Shown: one piece after another, positions 1 to 7,286 of the stretch
Layout of the letters: every line of letters starts with the position of its first letter
Numbering within the stretch: position 1 is the stretch's first letter
The notes under the pieces: model-generated
What the model saw: the letters and a program-made list of their open reading frames with translations, nothing else
The model's database searches: none
What the model was told of the DNA's origin: nothing
Assembly (NCBI RefSeq): GCF_019430945.1
Contig: NZ_JAHYCB010000001.1
Location: 62,001-126,000, forward strand
Length of the DNA stretch: 64,000 nucleotides
Direction of reading: 5' to 3'
Source of the DNA: Neorhizobium populisoli
GTDB lineage: Bacteria > Pseudomonadota > Alphaproteobacteria > Rhizobiales > Rhizobiaceae
Translations under genes and position numbers: made by a program

Positions 1-202
1 TCAGAGATTTCTCGCGTCGTATCGCTAGAACGATATTCGGATGGCTTTCAAACCAGACCAGATTTTTCGCTCTGTATTTCTCGGTGAAACCCTTCTGAAT
101 TTTGTTTCTATGCTCCCAAGTGCGATCGCGTAGATCGCTGGTCACACCAGTGTAAATCACGCCTCGTGGTTTATCGGACATCATGTAGACGAAGCCACTC
201 AT
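1..202 (-). CDS. GIY-YIG nuclease domain protein (3' end outside window)
   Basis: Only the first 67 residues are in the window; the gene continues past position 1. The N-terminus has the GIY-YIG fold signature in the form VYMM...GVIYTGVT, followed by the Arg-containing helix (LRDRTWEHR) and an IRREKSL segment like the one that carries the catalytic Glu in small stand-alone GIY-YIG (YhbQ/UPF0213-like) proteins. Such proteins are about 90-100 aa. It is co-oriented with sufB and lies 128 bp downstream of it, separated by a long perfect inverted repeat. It therefore sits where sufC is expected in rhizobia. The domain call is firm; the cellular role is unknown, and a DNA-repair or mobile-element origin are both possible. 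Confidence 0.8.
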   Translation of the reverse strand, partial: MSGFVYMMSDKPRGVIYTGVTSDLRDRTWEHRNKIQKGFTEKYRAKNLVWFESHPNIVLAIRREKSL

Positions 203-203
203 A

Positions 204-326
204 CAACCTCCGTCATCCTCGGGCTTGTCCCGAGGATCTAAGCCCTAAAACACAAGCGAAAACGTCTACGCTCAATCCTCTCACGTGGTTAGATCCTCGG
301 GACAAGCCCGAGGATGACGGAGGTTG
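204..326. repeat. 38-bp perfect inverted repeat (rhizobial palindromic intergenic element)
   Basis: Positions 204-241 and 289-326 are exact reverse complements (38 bp) around a 47-bp spacer. Each arm contains a smaller palindrome built on CCTCGGGCTTGTCCCGAGG. The element fills the gap between sufB and the GIY-YIG gene. Arms of this type (GTCATCCTCGGGCTTGTCCC) recur between genes in many rhizobial genomes. Transcribed, the two arms would pair into a very stable hairpin that could act as a partial terminator or mRNA stabiliser inside the suf operon. A degenerate single arm occurs at 26119-26148. Confidence 0.9.
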
Positions 327-330
327 CGAG

Positions 331-1800
331 TTAGCCCACAGATCCTTCCAGCGAGATGCTGATCAACTTCTGGGCTTCCACCGCAAACTCCATCGGCAGC
401 TGCTGGATGACGTCCTTGACGAAGCCGTTGACGATCAGGGCCACGGCTTCCTCTTCCGGAATGCCGCGCTGCATGGCGTAGAACTTCTGGTCGTCGGAAA
501 CCTTGGACGTCGTCGCCTCGTGTTCGATCTGCGCCGATGCGTTCTTCACATCGATGTAAGGCACGGTATGCGCACCGCACTTGTCGCCGATCAGCAGGCT
601 GTCGCAATTGGTAAAGTTGCGGGCGTTGTCAGCACGGCGATTGACCGAGACCTGGCCGCGATAGGTGTTCTGCGACACGCCGGCGGAGATGCCCTTGGAG
701 ATGATGCGGCTCGACGTGTTCTTGCCGAGATGGATCATCTTGGTGCCGCTATCGATCTGCTGGTGACCGTTGGACACGGCGATCGAATAGAACTCGCCAC
801 GGCTGTCATCGCCACGCAGGATGCAGGACGGGTATTTCCAGGTGATCGCCGAACCGGTCTCGACCTGCGTCCAGGAAATCTTGGAACGGGCACCACGGCA
901 ATCGCCACGCTTGGTGACGAAATTGTAGATGCCGCCCTTGCCCTGGGCGTCGCCCGGATACCAGTTCTGGACGGTCGAATACTTGATCTCGGCGTCATCC
1001 AACGCAACCAGTTCGACGACAGCGGCATGCAGCTGGTTTTCATCGCGCTGCGGCGCCGTGCAGCCTTCGAGGTAGGACACGTAAGCGCCTTCCTCTGCAA
1101 TGATCAGTGTGCGTTCGAACTGGCCGGTATTCTTCTCGTTGATACGGAAGTAGGTGGACAGTTCCATCGGGCAACGAACGCCCTTCGGCACGAACACGAA
1201 GGAGCCATCGGTAAAGACGGCGGCGTTCAGCGTTGCGTAATAGTTGTCGGTCGTCGGCACGACCGAACCGAGATACTGCTTGATCAGTTCGGGATGCTCT
1301 CGGATGGCTTCCGAGATCGACATGAAAATCACGCCGGCCTTCTGAAGCTCCTTCTTGAAGGTCGTGACGACGGAAACCGAGTCGAAGACCGCGTCGACAG
1401 CGACCCTCGGCTTTTCGACGCCGGCCAGGATTTCCTGTTCCTTCAGCGGAATACCGAGCTTCTCATAGACTTTCAGCAGCTCCGGATCGACTTCCTCAAG
1501 CGAGGACGGGCCGGTCACGTTCTTAGGGGCCGCGTAGTAGTAGATGTCGTTGAAATCGATCTTGGGATATTCGACACGCGCCCAGGTCGGCTCTTCCATG
1601 GTCAGCCAACGCTTATAGGCATCGAGACGCCATTCCAGCATCCATTCCGGCTCGTTCTTCTTGGCCGAAATGAAGCGAACGATGTCTTCCGAAAGACCTT
1701 TGGGCGCCTTGTCCACTTCGATAACGGTTTCGAAACCGTATTTGTACTGGTCGATATCGATCCCACGGACCTGATCGATCGTTTCCTGGACAGCAGGCAT
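331..1800 (-). CDS. sufB: Fe-S cluster assembly scaffold protein SufB
   Basis: 489-aa SufB, the scaffold subunit that with SufC and SufD builds Fe-S clusters in the cytosol under iron limitation or oxidative stress. Family landmarks include the N-terminal YKYGFET and [10 protein letters not shown] segments, and the conserved C-terminal half with [15 protein letters not shown] (containing the family's conserved Cys) and IEHEATTSK, followed by the [11 protein letters not shown] segment. The frame is open nine codons further upstream, but the start at 1800 ([10 protein letters not shown]) is preceded by GGAGA at proper spacing and gives the usual family length. It is the second gene of the operon, behind a cysteine desulfurase. 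The next genes downstream should be sufC and sufD but a GIY-YIG gene follows instead within this window. Confidence 0.97.
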   Translation of the reverse strand: MPAVQETIDQVRGIDIDQYKYGFETVIEVDKAPKGLSEDIVRFISAKKNEPEWMLEWRLDAYKRWLTMEEPTWARVEYPKIDFNDIYYYAAPKNVTGPSSLEEVDPELLKVYEKLGIPLKEQEILAGVEKPRVAVDAVFDSVSVVTTFKKELQKAGVIFMSISEAIREHPELIKQYLGSVVPTTDNYYATLNAAVFTDGSFVFVPKGVRCPMELSTYFRINEKNTGQFERTLIIAEEGAYVSYLEGCTAPQRDENQLHAAVVELVALDDAEIKYSTVQNWYPGDAQGKGGIYNFVTKRGDCRGARSKISWTQVETGSAITWKYPSCILRGDDSRGEFYSIAVSNGHQQIDSGTKMIHLGKNTSSRIISKGISAGVSQNTYRGQVSVNRRADNARNFTNCDSLLIGDKCGAHTVPYIDVKNASAQIEHEATTSKVSDDQKFYAMQRGIPEEEAVALIVNGFVKDVIQQLPMEFAVEAQKLISISLEGSVG

Positions 1801-1946
1801 GTCATTCTCCAAATCTTGCCGGTTCAAATTCCGGCAATTTCGTCATCTTCTCGGGGGGACAGTGCCTCCCTTATGTAGGCGCCAGAAGGCCGTTTTCACA
1901 CCTTTTGGCAAGCGGAAATTTGTATTTCCGCCATTTTCGAAACCGC

Positions 1947-3113
1947 CTAGGCGGCAGCCCCTGCCGGCTTGCGGCGGGCGGCAATTTTCGTGAAGGCGGC
2001 GATCGCGCGATCGATATCCGCCTCCGTCGTTTCCGGCCCGAGCGAAATTCTCAGCGCACCGAGCTTCGGATCATGGCCCATGGCCGTCAGAACATGGCTT
2101 TCGCCGACTTTTCCCGAAGAGCAGGCCGAACCGGCGGACAGCGCGATACCTTCCAGATCGAAAGCAATCTGGCCGGTCTCCGACTTCAGACCCGGCAATG
2201 TGAAGAAGCAGGTATTCGCCACGCGCAGAACGGAAGCGCCATGGATGAGCGCATCGGGCGCCGCCCGCACCATGCTGCCTTCGAGACGATCGCGGAGGAT
2301 GGCGATCGCGGCATTACGGTGATCCAGGTTTTCATGGACAGCCTCCGCGGCTGCGCCAAAACCGACGATCGCGTGAAAATTCTCGGTGCCGGAGCGATGG
2401 CCCTTTTCCTGTCCGCCGCCGCGGATCAGCGGCTTCGGCATCAGTATTTCGCCGCGCGAGATGAGCGCGCCGACACCCTTGGGGCCACCGATCTTGTGAG
2501 AAGACAGGATTAGGAAATCGGCATCCAGTGCATTGATGTCAACAGGAATGCGGCCGACCGCCTGGACCGCATCGACGACCATCAACCCGCCATGGGCGTG
2601 AGCCAGCGCCGCAGCCTTGGCAACCGGCTGGATGATGCCGGTTTCGTTATTGACCAGCATGACGGCGACCATCGGCATGCCAGTGCTGCGATCGTGAGCA
2701 GTCAAAGCGTTTTCAAGGGCTTCGAGATCGATGATGCCCTCAGGCGTGACTACGACTTCCGTAACGTCAGCCGGGTCGAACCGGCCGCCCTCGCGGATAG
2801 CCAGATGTTCGATCGCCGAAACGTAAAGCCGGCTCACATGAAGGGGCGCACGGCCCATCCGGAAGTCCGGTGTCAGGATGTGGTTGGAAGCCTCGGTCGC
2901 ACCGCTGGTGAAGGTGACATTCGCCGGTTCGGCGCCAACCAGTGCCGCGACGTGGCGGCGCGCCTTGTCGACGGCGGCACGGGCCGAACGGCCCTCGCCA
3001 TGCACCGAAGACGCATTGCCCGGCAGCTGCAGCGCATCGATCATGGCGGCGCGGGCCGGCACGCTCAAAGGCGCCGTCGCGTTCCAGTCCAGATATATGC
3101 GGTTCAGAGCCAT
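1947..3113 (-). CDS. sufS2: Cysteine desulfurase, NifS/IscS-type (SufS2-like)
   Basis: 388-aa PLP-dependent desulfurase that mobilises sulfur from cysteine for the Suf system. Visible landmarks are YLDWNATAPL at the N-terminus, the cofactor-binding SSHKIGGPKGVG lysine, the GTENFHAIVGFG segment and the active-site cysteine loop SAGSACSSG typical of group I enzymes. It is transcribed ahead of sufB with a 146-bp gap. Agrobacterium has the same first gene in its sufS2-sufB-sufC-sufD-sufS1 operon, hence the symbol. The frame is open to 3200; the start at 3113 (MALNRIYLDW) matches the homologous N-terminus, but no strong ribosome site is seen at either start. An Irr-like box lies about 135 bp upstream. 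Confidence 0.9.
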   Translation of the reverse strand: MALNRIYLDWNATAPLSVPARAAMIDALQLPGNASSVHGEGRSARAAVDKARRHVAALVGAEPANVTFTSGATEASNHILTPDFRMGRAPLHVSRLYVSAIEHLAIREGGRFDPADVTEVVVTPEGIIDLEALENALTAHDRSTGMPMVAVMLVNNETGIIQPVAKAAALAHAHGGLMVVDAVQAVGRIPVDINALDADFLILSSHKIGGPKGVGALISRGEILMPKPLIRGGGQEKGHRSGTENFHAIVGFGAAAEAVHENLDHRNAAIAILRDRLEGSMVRAAPDALIHGASVLRVANTCFFTLPGLKSETGQIAFDLEGIALSAGSACSSGKVGESHVLTAMGHDPKLGALRISLGPETTEADIDRAIAAFTKIAARRKPAGAAA

Positions 3114-3246
3114 TGCCTGATCGGGTTCCGTGTCTAGATAGCTGTCTAACGACATATAGGAGGGCTGGACCGCATTTTCCTTGAAATTTCGGCCAGCCAT
3201 GCCTTAAGAGACGTCACATCGGGCACCGCAGGACGGATGCCCAAAG

Positions 3247-3263
3247 TTTCGAATGGTTCTAAA
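3247..3263. promoter_or_regulatory. Irr-type ICE box upstream of the suf operon
   Basis: TTTCGAATGGTTCTAAA matches the rhizobial iron control element consensus TTTAGAA-N3-TTCTAAA with a single mismatch. The right half TTCTAAA also pairs with a further TTTTAGAA at 3269-3276, giving overlapping half-sites. Agrobacterium suf genes are known to be regulated by Irr together with RirA. The position between the desulfurase start and the divergent hydrolase gene fits a promoter. No convincing RirA box was identified by eye. Confidence 0.65.
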
Positions 3264-3370
3264 CTGTGTTTTAGAAAAGCTGAGCGGCTTCGTCAAGTCA
3301 AACTCGACGTCGTCAGAGCCGATATGGCAGCCGGTTTGGAACCAGAGCACGCACGCTGACCGGAGTACCG

Positions 3371-4048
3371 ATGCCCGAAGTCATTTTCAACGGCCCCGCA
3401 GGCCGCCTGGAAGGCCGTTACCAGCCCTCCAAGGAAAAGAGCGCCCCGATCGCGATCATCCTGCATCCGCACCCGCAGTTCGGCGGCACGATGAACAACC
3501 AGATCGTCTACCAGCTCTTCTACATGTTCCAGAAGCGCGGTTTCACGACGCTCCGGTTCAATTTCCGCGGTATCGGGCGCAGCCAGGGTGAGTTCGACCA
3601 TGGTGCGGGCGAGCTTTCCGATGCGGCCTCTGCGCTCGACTGGGTGCAGAGCCTGCATCCCGATTCGAAGAGCTGCTGGGTTGCCGGTTATTCCTTCGGC
3701 TCCTGGATCGGCATGCAGCTTCTGATGCGCCGGCCGGAAATCGAAGGCTTCATGTCGATTGCGCCGCAGCCGAACACATACGACTTCTCGTTCCTCGCCC
3801 CCTGCCCGTCGTCCGGCCTGATCATCAACGGCGACACGGACAAGGTCGCGCCGGAGAAGGACGTCAACGGCCTGGTCGAGAAGCTGAAGACCCAGAAGGG
3901 CATCCTCATCACCCACCGCACGGTCGAAGGCGCCAACCACTTCTTCAACGGCCAGGTGGAGACGTTGATGGGCGAATGCGAGGATTATCTCGACCGCCGC
4001 CTGAATGGCGAGCTGGTGCCGGAACCGGCTGCCAAGCGCATCCGCTGA
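3371..4048 (+). CDS. Alpha/beta hydrolase (COG2945-like)
   Basis: 225-aa cytosolic alpha/beta-hydrolase fold protein of the conserved COG2945 type. The sequence shows an early HPHPQFGGTM segment (oxyanion region after strand 3), NFRGIGRSQG, the nucleophile elbow GYSFGSW around residue 116 (Ser nucleophile), an acid in NGDTDKVAP and a histidine in EGANHFF near residue 196, so a complete Ser-Asp-His triad can be proposed. It is divergently transcribed from the suf operon and ends at a hairpin terminator shared with the convergent diguanylate cyclase. The substrate is unknown; family members are annotated as esterase or dienelactone-hydrolase-like. Confidence 0.85.
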   Translation: MPEVIFNGPAGRLEGRYQPSKEKSAPIAIILHPHPQFGGTMNNQIVYQLFYMFQKRGFTTLRFNFRGIGRSQGEFDHGAGELSDAASALDWVQSLHPDSKSCWVAGYSFGSWIGMQLLMRRPEIEGFMSIAPQPNTYDFSFLAPCPSSGLIINGDTDKVAPEKDVNGLVEKLKTQKGILITHRTVEGANHFFNGQVETLMGECEDYLDRRLNGELVPEPAAKRIR

Positions 4049-4070
4049 GCGGAAATCGGATTGAACTCGA

Positions 4071-4095
4071 AACGGCCGCTTCTGCGGCCGTTTTT
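4071..4095. terminator. Bidirectional rho-independent terminator
   Basis: Perfect 9-bp stem AACGGCCGC / GCGGCCGTT (4071-4079 and 4084-4092) with a TTCT loop and a T-run after it. It sits between two convergent genes and overlaps the last bases of the diguanylate cyclase gene. Confidence 0.8.
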
Positions 4096-5281
4096 ATTTG
4101 ACGGACCGGATCGGCGTCGGGCCGGCAAAACCTGAAGGCCGGGACTGCCGGACGCGATTTCGTCCTGAGCGTTTGGCCTCGTAAAGCGCCATGTCCGCAT
4201 CGCGCATGGCATCCGCCAATGTGCCGCCTTCGGCAAGTTCCGCGACCCCGAAGCTTGCGGTCACGGTGAGAGACTCGGGCAAGGCGGCGATCGAAATCCC
4301 CAGCGTTCCGCTTCTCAGCGCCTGGGCAAGCAGTACGGCCATGTCGACCGTCGTGTTCGGCAGGAAAAGCGCGAATTCCTCGCCACCGATACGGCCGATC
4401 ACCGCATTTCTCGCAGCGCTCGCCTGAAGCAGGTCTGCGAAGGCCTGGATGACGAGATCGCCGGCATGGTGGCCATAGGTATCGTTGACGCGTTTGAAGT
4501 GATCGAGATCGCAGATGACGACGGTATGCGGTCGTCCCGAAGCAGCCGAGATCGCCACGTTCACGCCGTTCTCGAAACCGCGCCGATTTGCGAGCCCCGA
4601 CAAAGCATCCTTTTCCGACTTGCTCCGCTCATCCGCCATGATTTCAAGAACCAGGACGGACAGCATCGTCAATCCGACGGCAACGACCAGGACGGCGGTC
4701 GAACTTTGCGAGATCAGCGCGTAATTGGTGTTGATATAGTCTCTTGCCGTCGCACCCGATCCCGCGATGACCGCAAAGGCGGCCTTTGCGAAAAAATGCA
4801 GCCCGGTTGCCGCCAACAGGCCGCCCAGCGCGCGATCGATCGGCAGCCGACGGCTGGAGCGGAAGACCACCGCGGCACTTGTCAGGATCACCAGGGCAAA
4901 TGGTGTCTGGTAGGAAAACGCATGGATGGCCGTGCTGCGCGGCAATTCGTAGATGACCACGTCAAGCAGGATCGAAGCGACGAGAAAGCACAACGCCCAG
5001 ACCGGGCTCACTTTCGAACCATAGAGATCACCGACGCCGACGCGAAGGAGAATCATGCCGCCGAGCACGGAAGCGAAGGCGCCGATCGCCCAAAATTTTG
5101 TGAAATCCGTGTAGGCGACAAGCAGTTCGCAGATGGCCGACAGCGACGCAACGCCAAAACCGGCCGCGAACCAAAGCGCCGCGGTTCTCGATCGGCTTCG
5201 GGTCGAAACGACCGCGAACACCGCTGCAAAAGATGCCGCGATGATGAAATTTACCGCCAGGAAAAAAGCTGCCCCGTTCAT
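4094..5281 (-). CDS. Membrane diguanylate cyclase (GGDEF)
   Basis: 395-aa protein with an N-terminal half of about seven hydrophobic helices (residues 1-210) and a C-terminal GGDEF domain (about 225-385). The active-site loop is GGEEF, with the upstream DLDHFKRVNDTYGHHAGD metal and GTP-binding segment intact, so it should make c-di-GMP at the inner membrane. Five residues before GGEEF the sequence is RNAV rather than RxxD, so the inhibitory I-site is missing and product inhibition is probably absent. The start at 5281 (MNGAAFF) is preferred to one ten codons upstream because the first hydrophobic helix begins there. It is a single gene, convergent with the hydrolase. Confidence 0.9.
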   Translation of the reverse strand: MNGAAFFLAVNFIIAASFAAVFAVVSTRSRSRTAALWFAAGFGVASLSAICELLVAYTDFTKFWAIGAFASVLGGMILLRVGVGDLYGSKVSPVWALCFLVASILLDVVIYELPRSTAIHAFSYQTPFALVILTSAAVVFRSSRRLPIDRALGGLLAATGLHFFAKAAFAVIAGSGATARDYINTNYALISQSSTAVLVVAVGLTMLSVLVLEIMADERSKSEKDALSGLANRRGFENGVNVAISAASGRPHTVVICDLDHFKRVNDTYGHHAGDLVIQAFADLLQASAARNAVIGRIGGEEFALFLPNTTVDMAVLLAQALRSGTLGISIAALPESLTVTASFGVAELAEGGTLADAMRDADMALYEAKRSGRNRVRQSRPSGFAGPTPIRSVK

Positions 5282-5442
5282 CAACCCATCAATGCAGCAA
5301 AGCCGCAACACCCGGTTACCGTGTCCCGGGCGGATGTTAGGATTGCATAAAACAAGAAATCGTTAATGTCCAAAATATTGGTGCATCATTGCTGCAGAAG
5401 CTCCCCTAACGGCAGGCATTCATAACGTTGATGGCGCGCAGC

Positions 5443-5481
5443 ATCACTTTTGAAGTGATTGCGGGACTTTTTAAAGTGATT
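5443..5481. promoter_or_regulatory. Palindrome plus direct repeat upstream of tyrS
   Basis: ATCACTT-TTG-AAGTGAT (5443-5459) is a perfect 7-bp inverted repeat. AAGTGATT occurs at 5453-5460 and again at 5474-5481, i.e. 21 bp apart, about two helical turns. The unit lies 65-100 bp before the tyrS start in an otherwise featureless 260-bp gap. It may be an operator, but no known regulator is recognised. Confidence 0.3.
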
Positions 5482-5544
5482 ACCGGCTGAAACAGTGGTA
5501 GAGGCGCGGCGTCCATTAAAAACACATCCTGCCAGAGATAGATC

Positions 5545-6798
5545 ATGTCCAGGTTCAAGTCCGATTTCCTCCGCACGCTCGACGAGCGCGGTTTCATCCA
5601 CCAGATCTCCGACGAGGCTGGTCTCGACGAACTGTTTTCGAAGGAAATCGTCACCGCCTATATCGGCTTCGACCCGACGGCGCCGAGCCTGCATGCCGGC
5701 AGCCTGATCCAGATCATGATGCTGCATTGGATGCAGCAGACAGGCCACCGTCCGATCTCGCTGATGGGTGGCGGCACCGGCATGGTCGGCGACCCGTCCT
5801 TCAAGGACGAAGCACGCCAGTTGATGACGCTCGACACGATCGAAGGCAATATCGCCTCGATCAAGCGGGTGTTCTCCAACTACCTGAACTACGGCGACGG
5901 TCCCAAGGACGCGCTGATGATCAATAACGGCGACTGGCTGCGCGAACTCAACTACCTCGAATTCCTGCGCGACGTCGGCCGGCATTTCTCGGTCAACCGG
6001 ATGCTGTCCTTCGAGAGCGTCAAGACGCGCCTCGACCGCGAGCAGTCGCTGTCCTTCCTCGAATTCAACTACATGATCCTGCAGGCCTACGACTTCGTCG
6101 AGCTTGCCAAGCGCACCGGCTGCCGGCTGCAGATGGGCGGCTCCGACCAGTGGGGCAATATCATCAACGGCATCGACCTCGGTCACCGCATGGGGACGCA
6201 ACAGCTCTTCGCCCTCACCTCGCCGCTACTGACCACGTCGTCCGGCGCCAAGATGGGCAAGTCGGCAACCGGGGCGGTGTGGCTGAACCCAGACATGCTG
6301 TCCGCCTACGATTTCTGGCAGTATTGGCGCAACACGGAAGACGCGGACGTTTCGCGCTTCCTGAAGCTCTACAGCACGCTGCCGATGGATGAGATCGCCC
6401 GTCTTTCAGCGCTCGGCGGCTCGGAGATCAACGAGGTCAAGAAGATCCTGGCGACGGAGGTCACCGCGATCCTGCACGGCCGTGCCGCCGCCGAAGAAGC
6501 TGCCGAAACCGCACGCAAGACATTCGAAGAAGGCGCGCTTTCCGACAACCTGCCTTCGATCGAAATTCCGGCTGCAGAACTTGAAGCTGGACTTGGCGTT
6601 CTCACCTTGATCGTCCGCGCCGGTCTTGCGACCTCGAACGGCGAAGCCCGCCGGCATGTCCAGGGCGGTGCGGTGCGCATCAACGACCAGCCGGTCAGCG
6701 ACGAGCGCCGGATGATCGGCAGCGGCGAGATCACCGGTGATGGCGTGATCAAGCTGTCGCTCGGCAAGAAGAAGCACATTCTCGTGCGCCCGGCCTGA
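5545..6798 (+). CDS. tyrS: Tyrosyl-tRNA synthetase
   Basis: 417-aa class I aminoacyl-tRNA synthetase that charges tRNA-Tyr. The HIGH motif appears as HAGS (after [11 protein letters not shown]), the tyrosine-binding region as QAYDFVEL and GGSDQWGN, and the KMSKS loop as KMGKS. The C-terminal S4 RNA-binding domain covers roughly residues 350-417 ([19 protein letters not shown]). Length is normal for the bacterial TyrRS type with an S4 domain. It is a single gene; a strong hairpin terminator lies 25 bp after the stop codon. Confidence 0.98.
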   Translation: MSRFKSDFLRTLDERGFIHQISDEAGLDELFSKEIVTAYIGFDPTAPSLHAGSLIQIMMLHWMQQTGHRPISLMGGGTGMVGDPSFKDEARQLMTLDTIEGNIASIKRVFSNYLNYGDGPKDALMINNGDWLRELNYLEFLRDVGRHFSVNRMLSFESVKTRLDREQSLSFLEFNYMILQAYDFVELAKRTGCRLQMGGSDQWGNIINGIDLGHRMGTQQLFALTSPLLTTSSGAKMGKSATGAVWLNPDMLSAYDFWQYWRNTEDADVSRFLKLYSTLPMDEIARLSALGGSEINEVKKILATEVTAILHGRAAAEEAAETARKTFEEGALSDNLPSIEIPAAELEAGLGVLTLIVRAGLATSNGEARRHVQGGAVRINDQPVSDERRMIGSGEITGDGVIKLSLGKKKHILVRPA

Positions 6799-6822
6799 TC
6801 CAGCCGGTTGTCTCTCCAGAAA

Positions 6823-6845
6823 AAAGGGCCGCGATGCGGCCCTTT
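6823..6845. terminator. Bidirectional terminator between tyrS and the next gene
   Basis: Ten-bp perfect stem AAAGGGCCGC / GCGGCCCTTT with a GAT loop, preceded by an A-run and followed by T-rich bases, placed between two convergent genes. Confidence 0.8.
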
Positions 6846-6864
6846 CGCATTGATGGATGGCGCA

Positions 6865-7230
6865 TCAACCGCCGGACGGCTTCTGCACTTCGGCACCGAT
6901 CGTCCCCGCTTCGCGGATGGTCGATGCGAGGCGCTCGGCGAATTCCTGGCTGAGATTGGAAATCAAGAAATACTGATTGGTAGTCGGATTTTTAATCGTC
7001 GGCAGCCAGACGGCTTTGCCGTTGACTTCTATGGCAACTGTTTGACCGACATTGTCGGCAGTCAGGCGCTGCAGGGCTTGGCTGGACGCTTCCGACAAAC
7101 GCACGACCACGCTGTAGGAGCCATCGCTGGGATCGCCCTTCACCTTGACGTCAAGAACGTCGAGATTTTCCGCTCTCGCGACGCCAGCGGAAACAATCAA
7201 CAATGATAGCCCGAATAATATTGATTTCAT
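6865..7230 (-). CDS. Small periplasmic protein of unknown function
   Basis: 121 aa with a clear Sec signal peptide (MKSILFGLSLLIVSAGVARA, cleavage expected after ARA at about residue 20). The mature domain of about 100 aa is predicted mixed alpha/beta; the pattern of an SYSVVVRLS strand, a helix with QALQRLTADNVGQTVAI and a NGKAVWLPTIKNP strand resembles the small SecD-like head domain (P1) in outline, but this is only a resemblance. It lies 56 bp downstream of the AsmA-like giant on the same strand and probably shares its transcript, suggesting an envelope role. Confidence 0.75.
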   Translation of the reverse strand: MKSILFGLSLLIVSAGVARAENLDVLDVKVKGDPSDGSYSVVVRLSEASSQALQRLTADNVGQTVAIEVNGKAVWLPTIKNPTTNQYFLISNLSQEFAERLASTIREAGTIGAEVQKPSGG

Positions 7231-7286
7231 TATGCGCTCTCCTCGACAACCCGGGCGAGATAGCGCTCACAGAATGGACGGCAATA

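Noticed and set aside
204..326. Insertion sequence ends
   Set aside because: The inverted repeat encloses only 47 bp and no transposase; it fits the rhizobial intergenic palindromes better, although a past mobile unit with the GIY-YIG gene is not excluded.
166..1878. Long open frame (about 570 codons) on the plus strand opposite sufB
   Set aside because: It is the antisense shadow of a certain gene in GC-rich DNA; its translation has no recognisable domain and no ribosome site.
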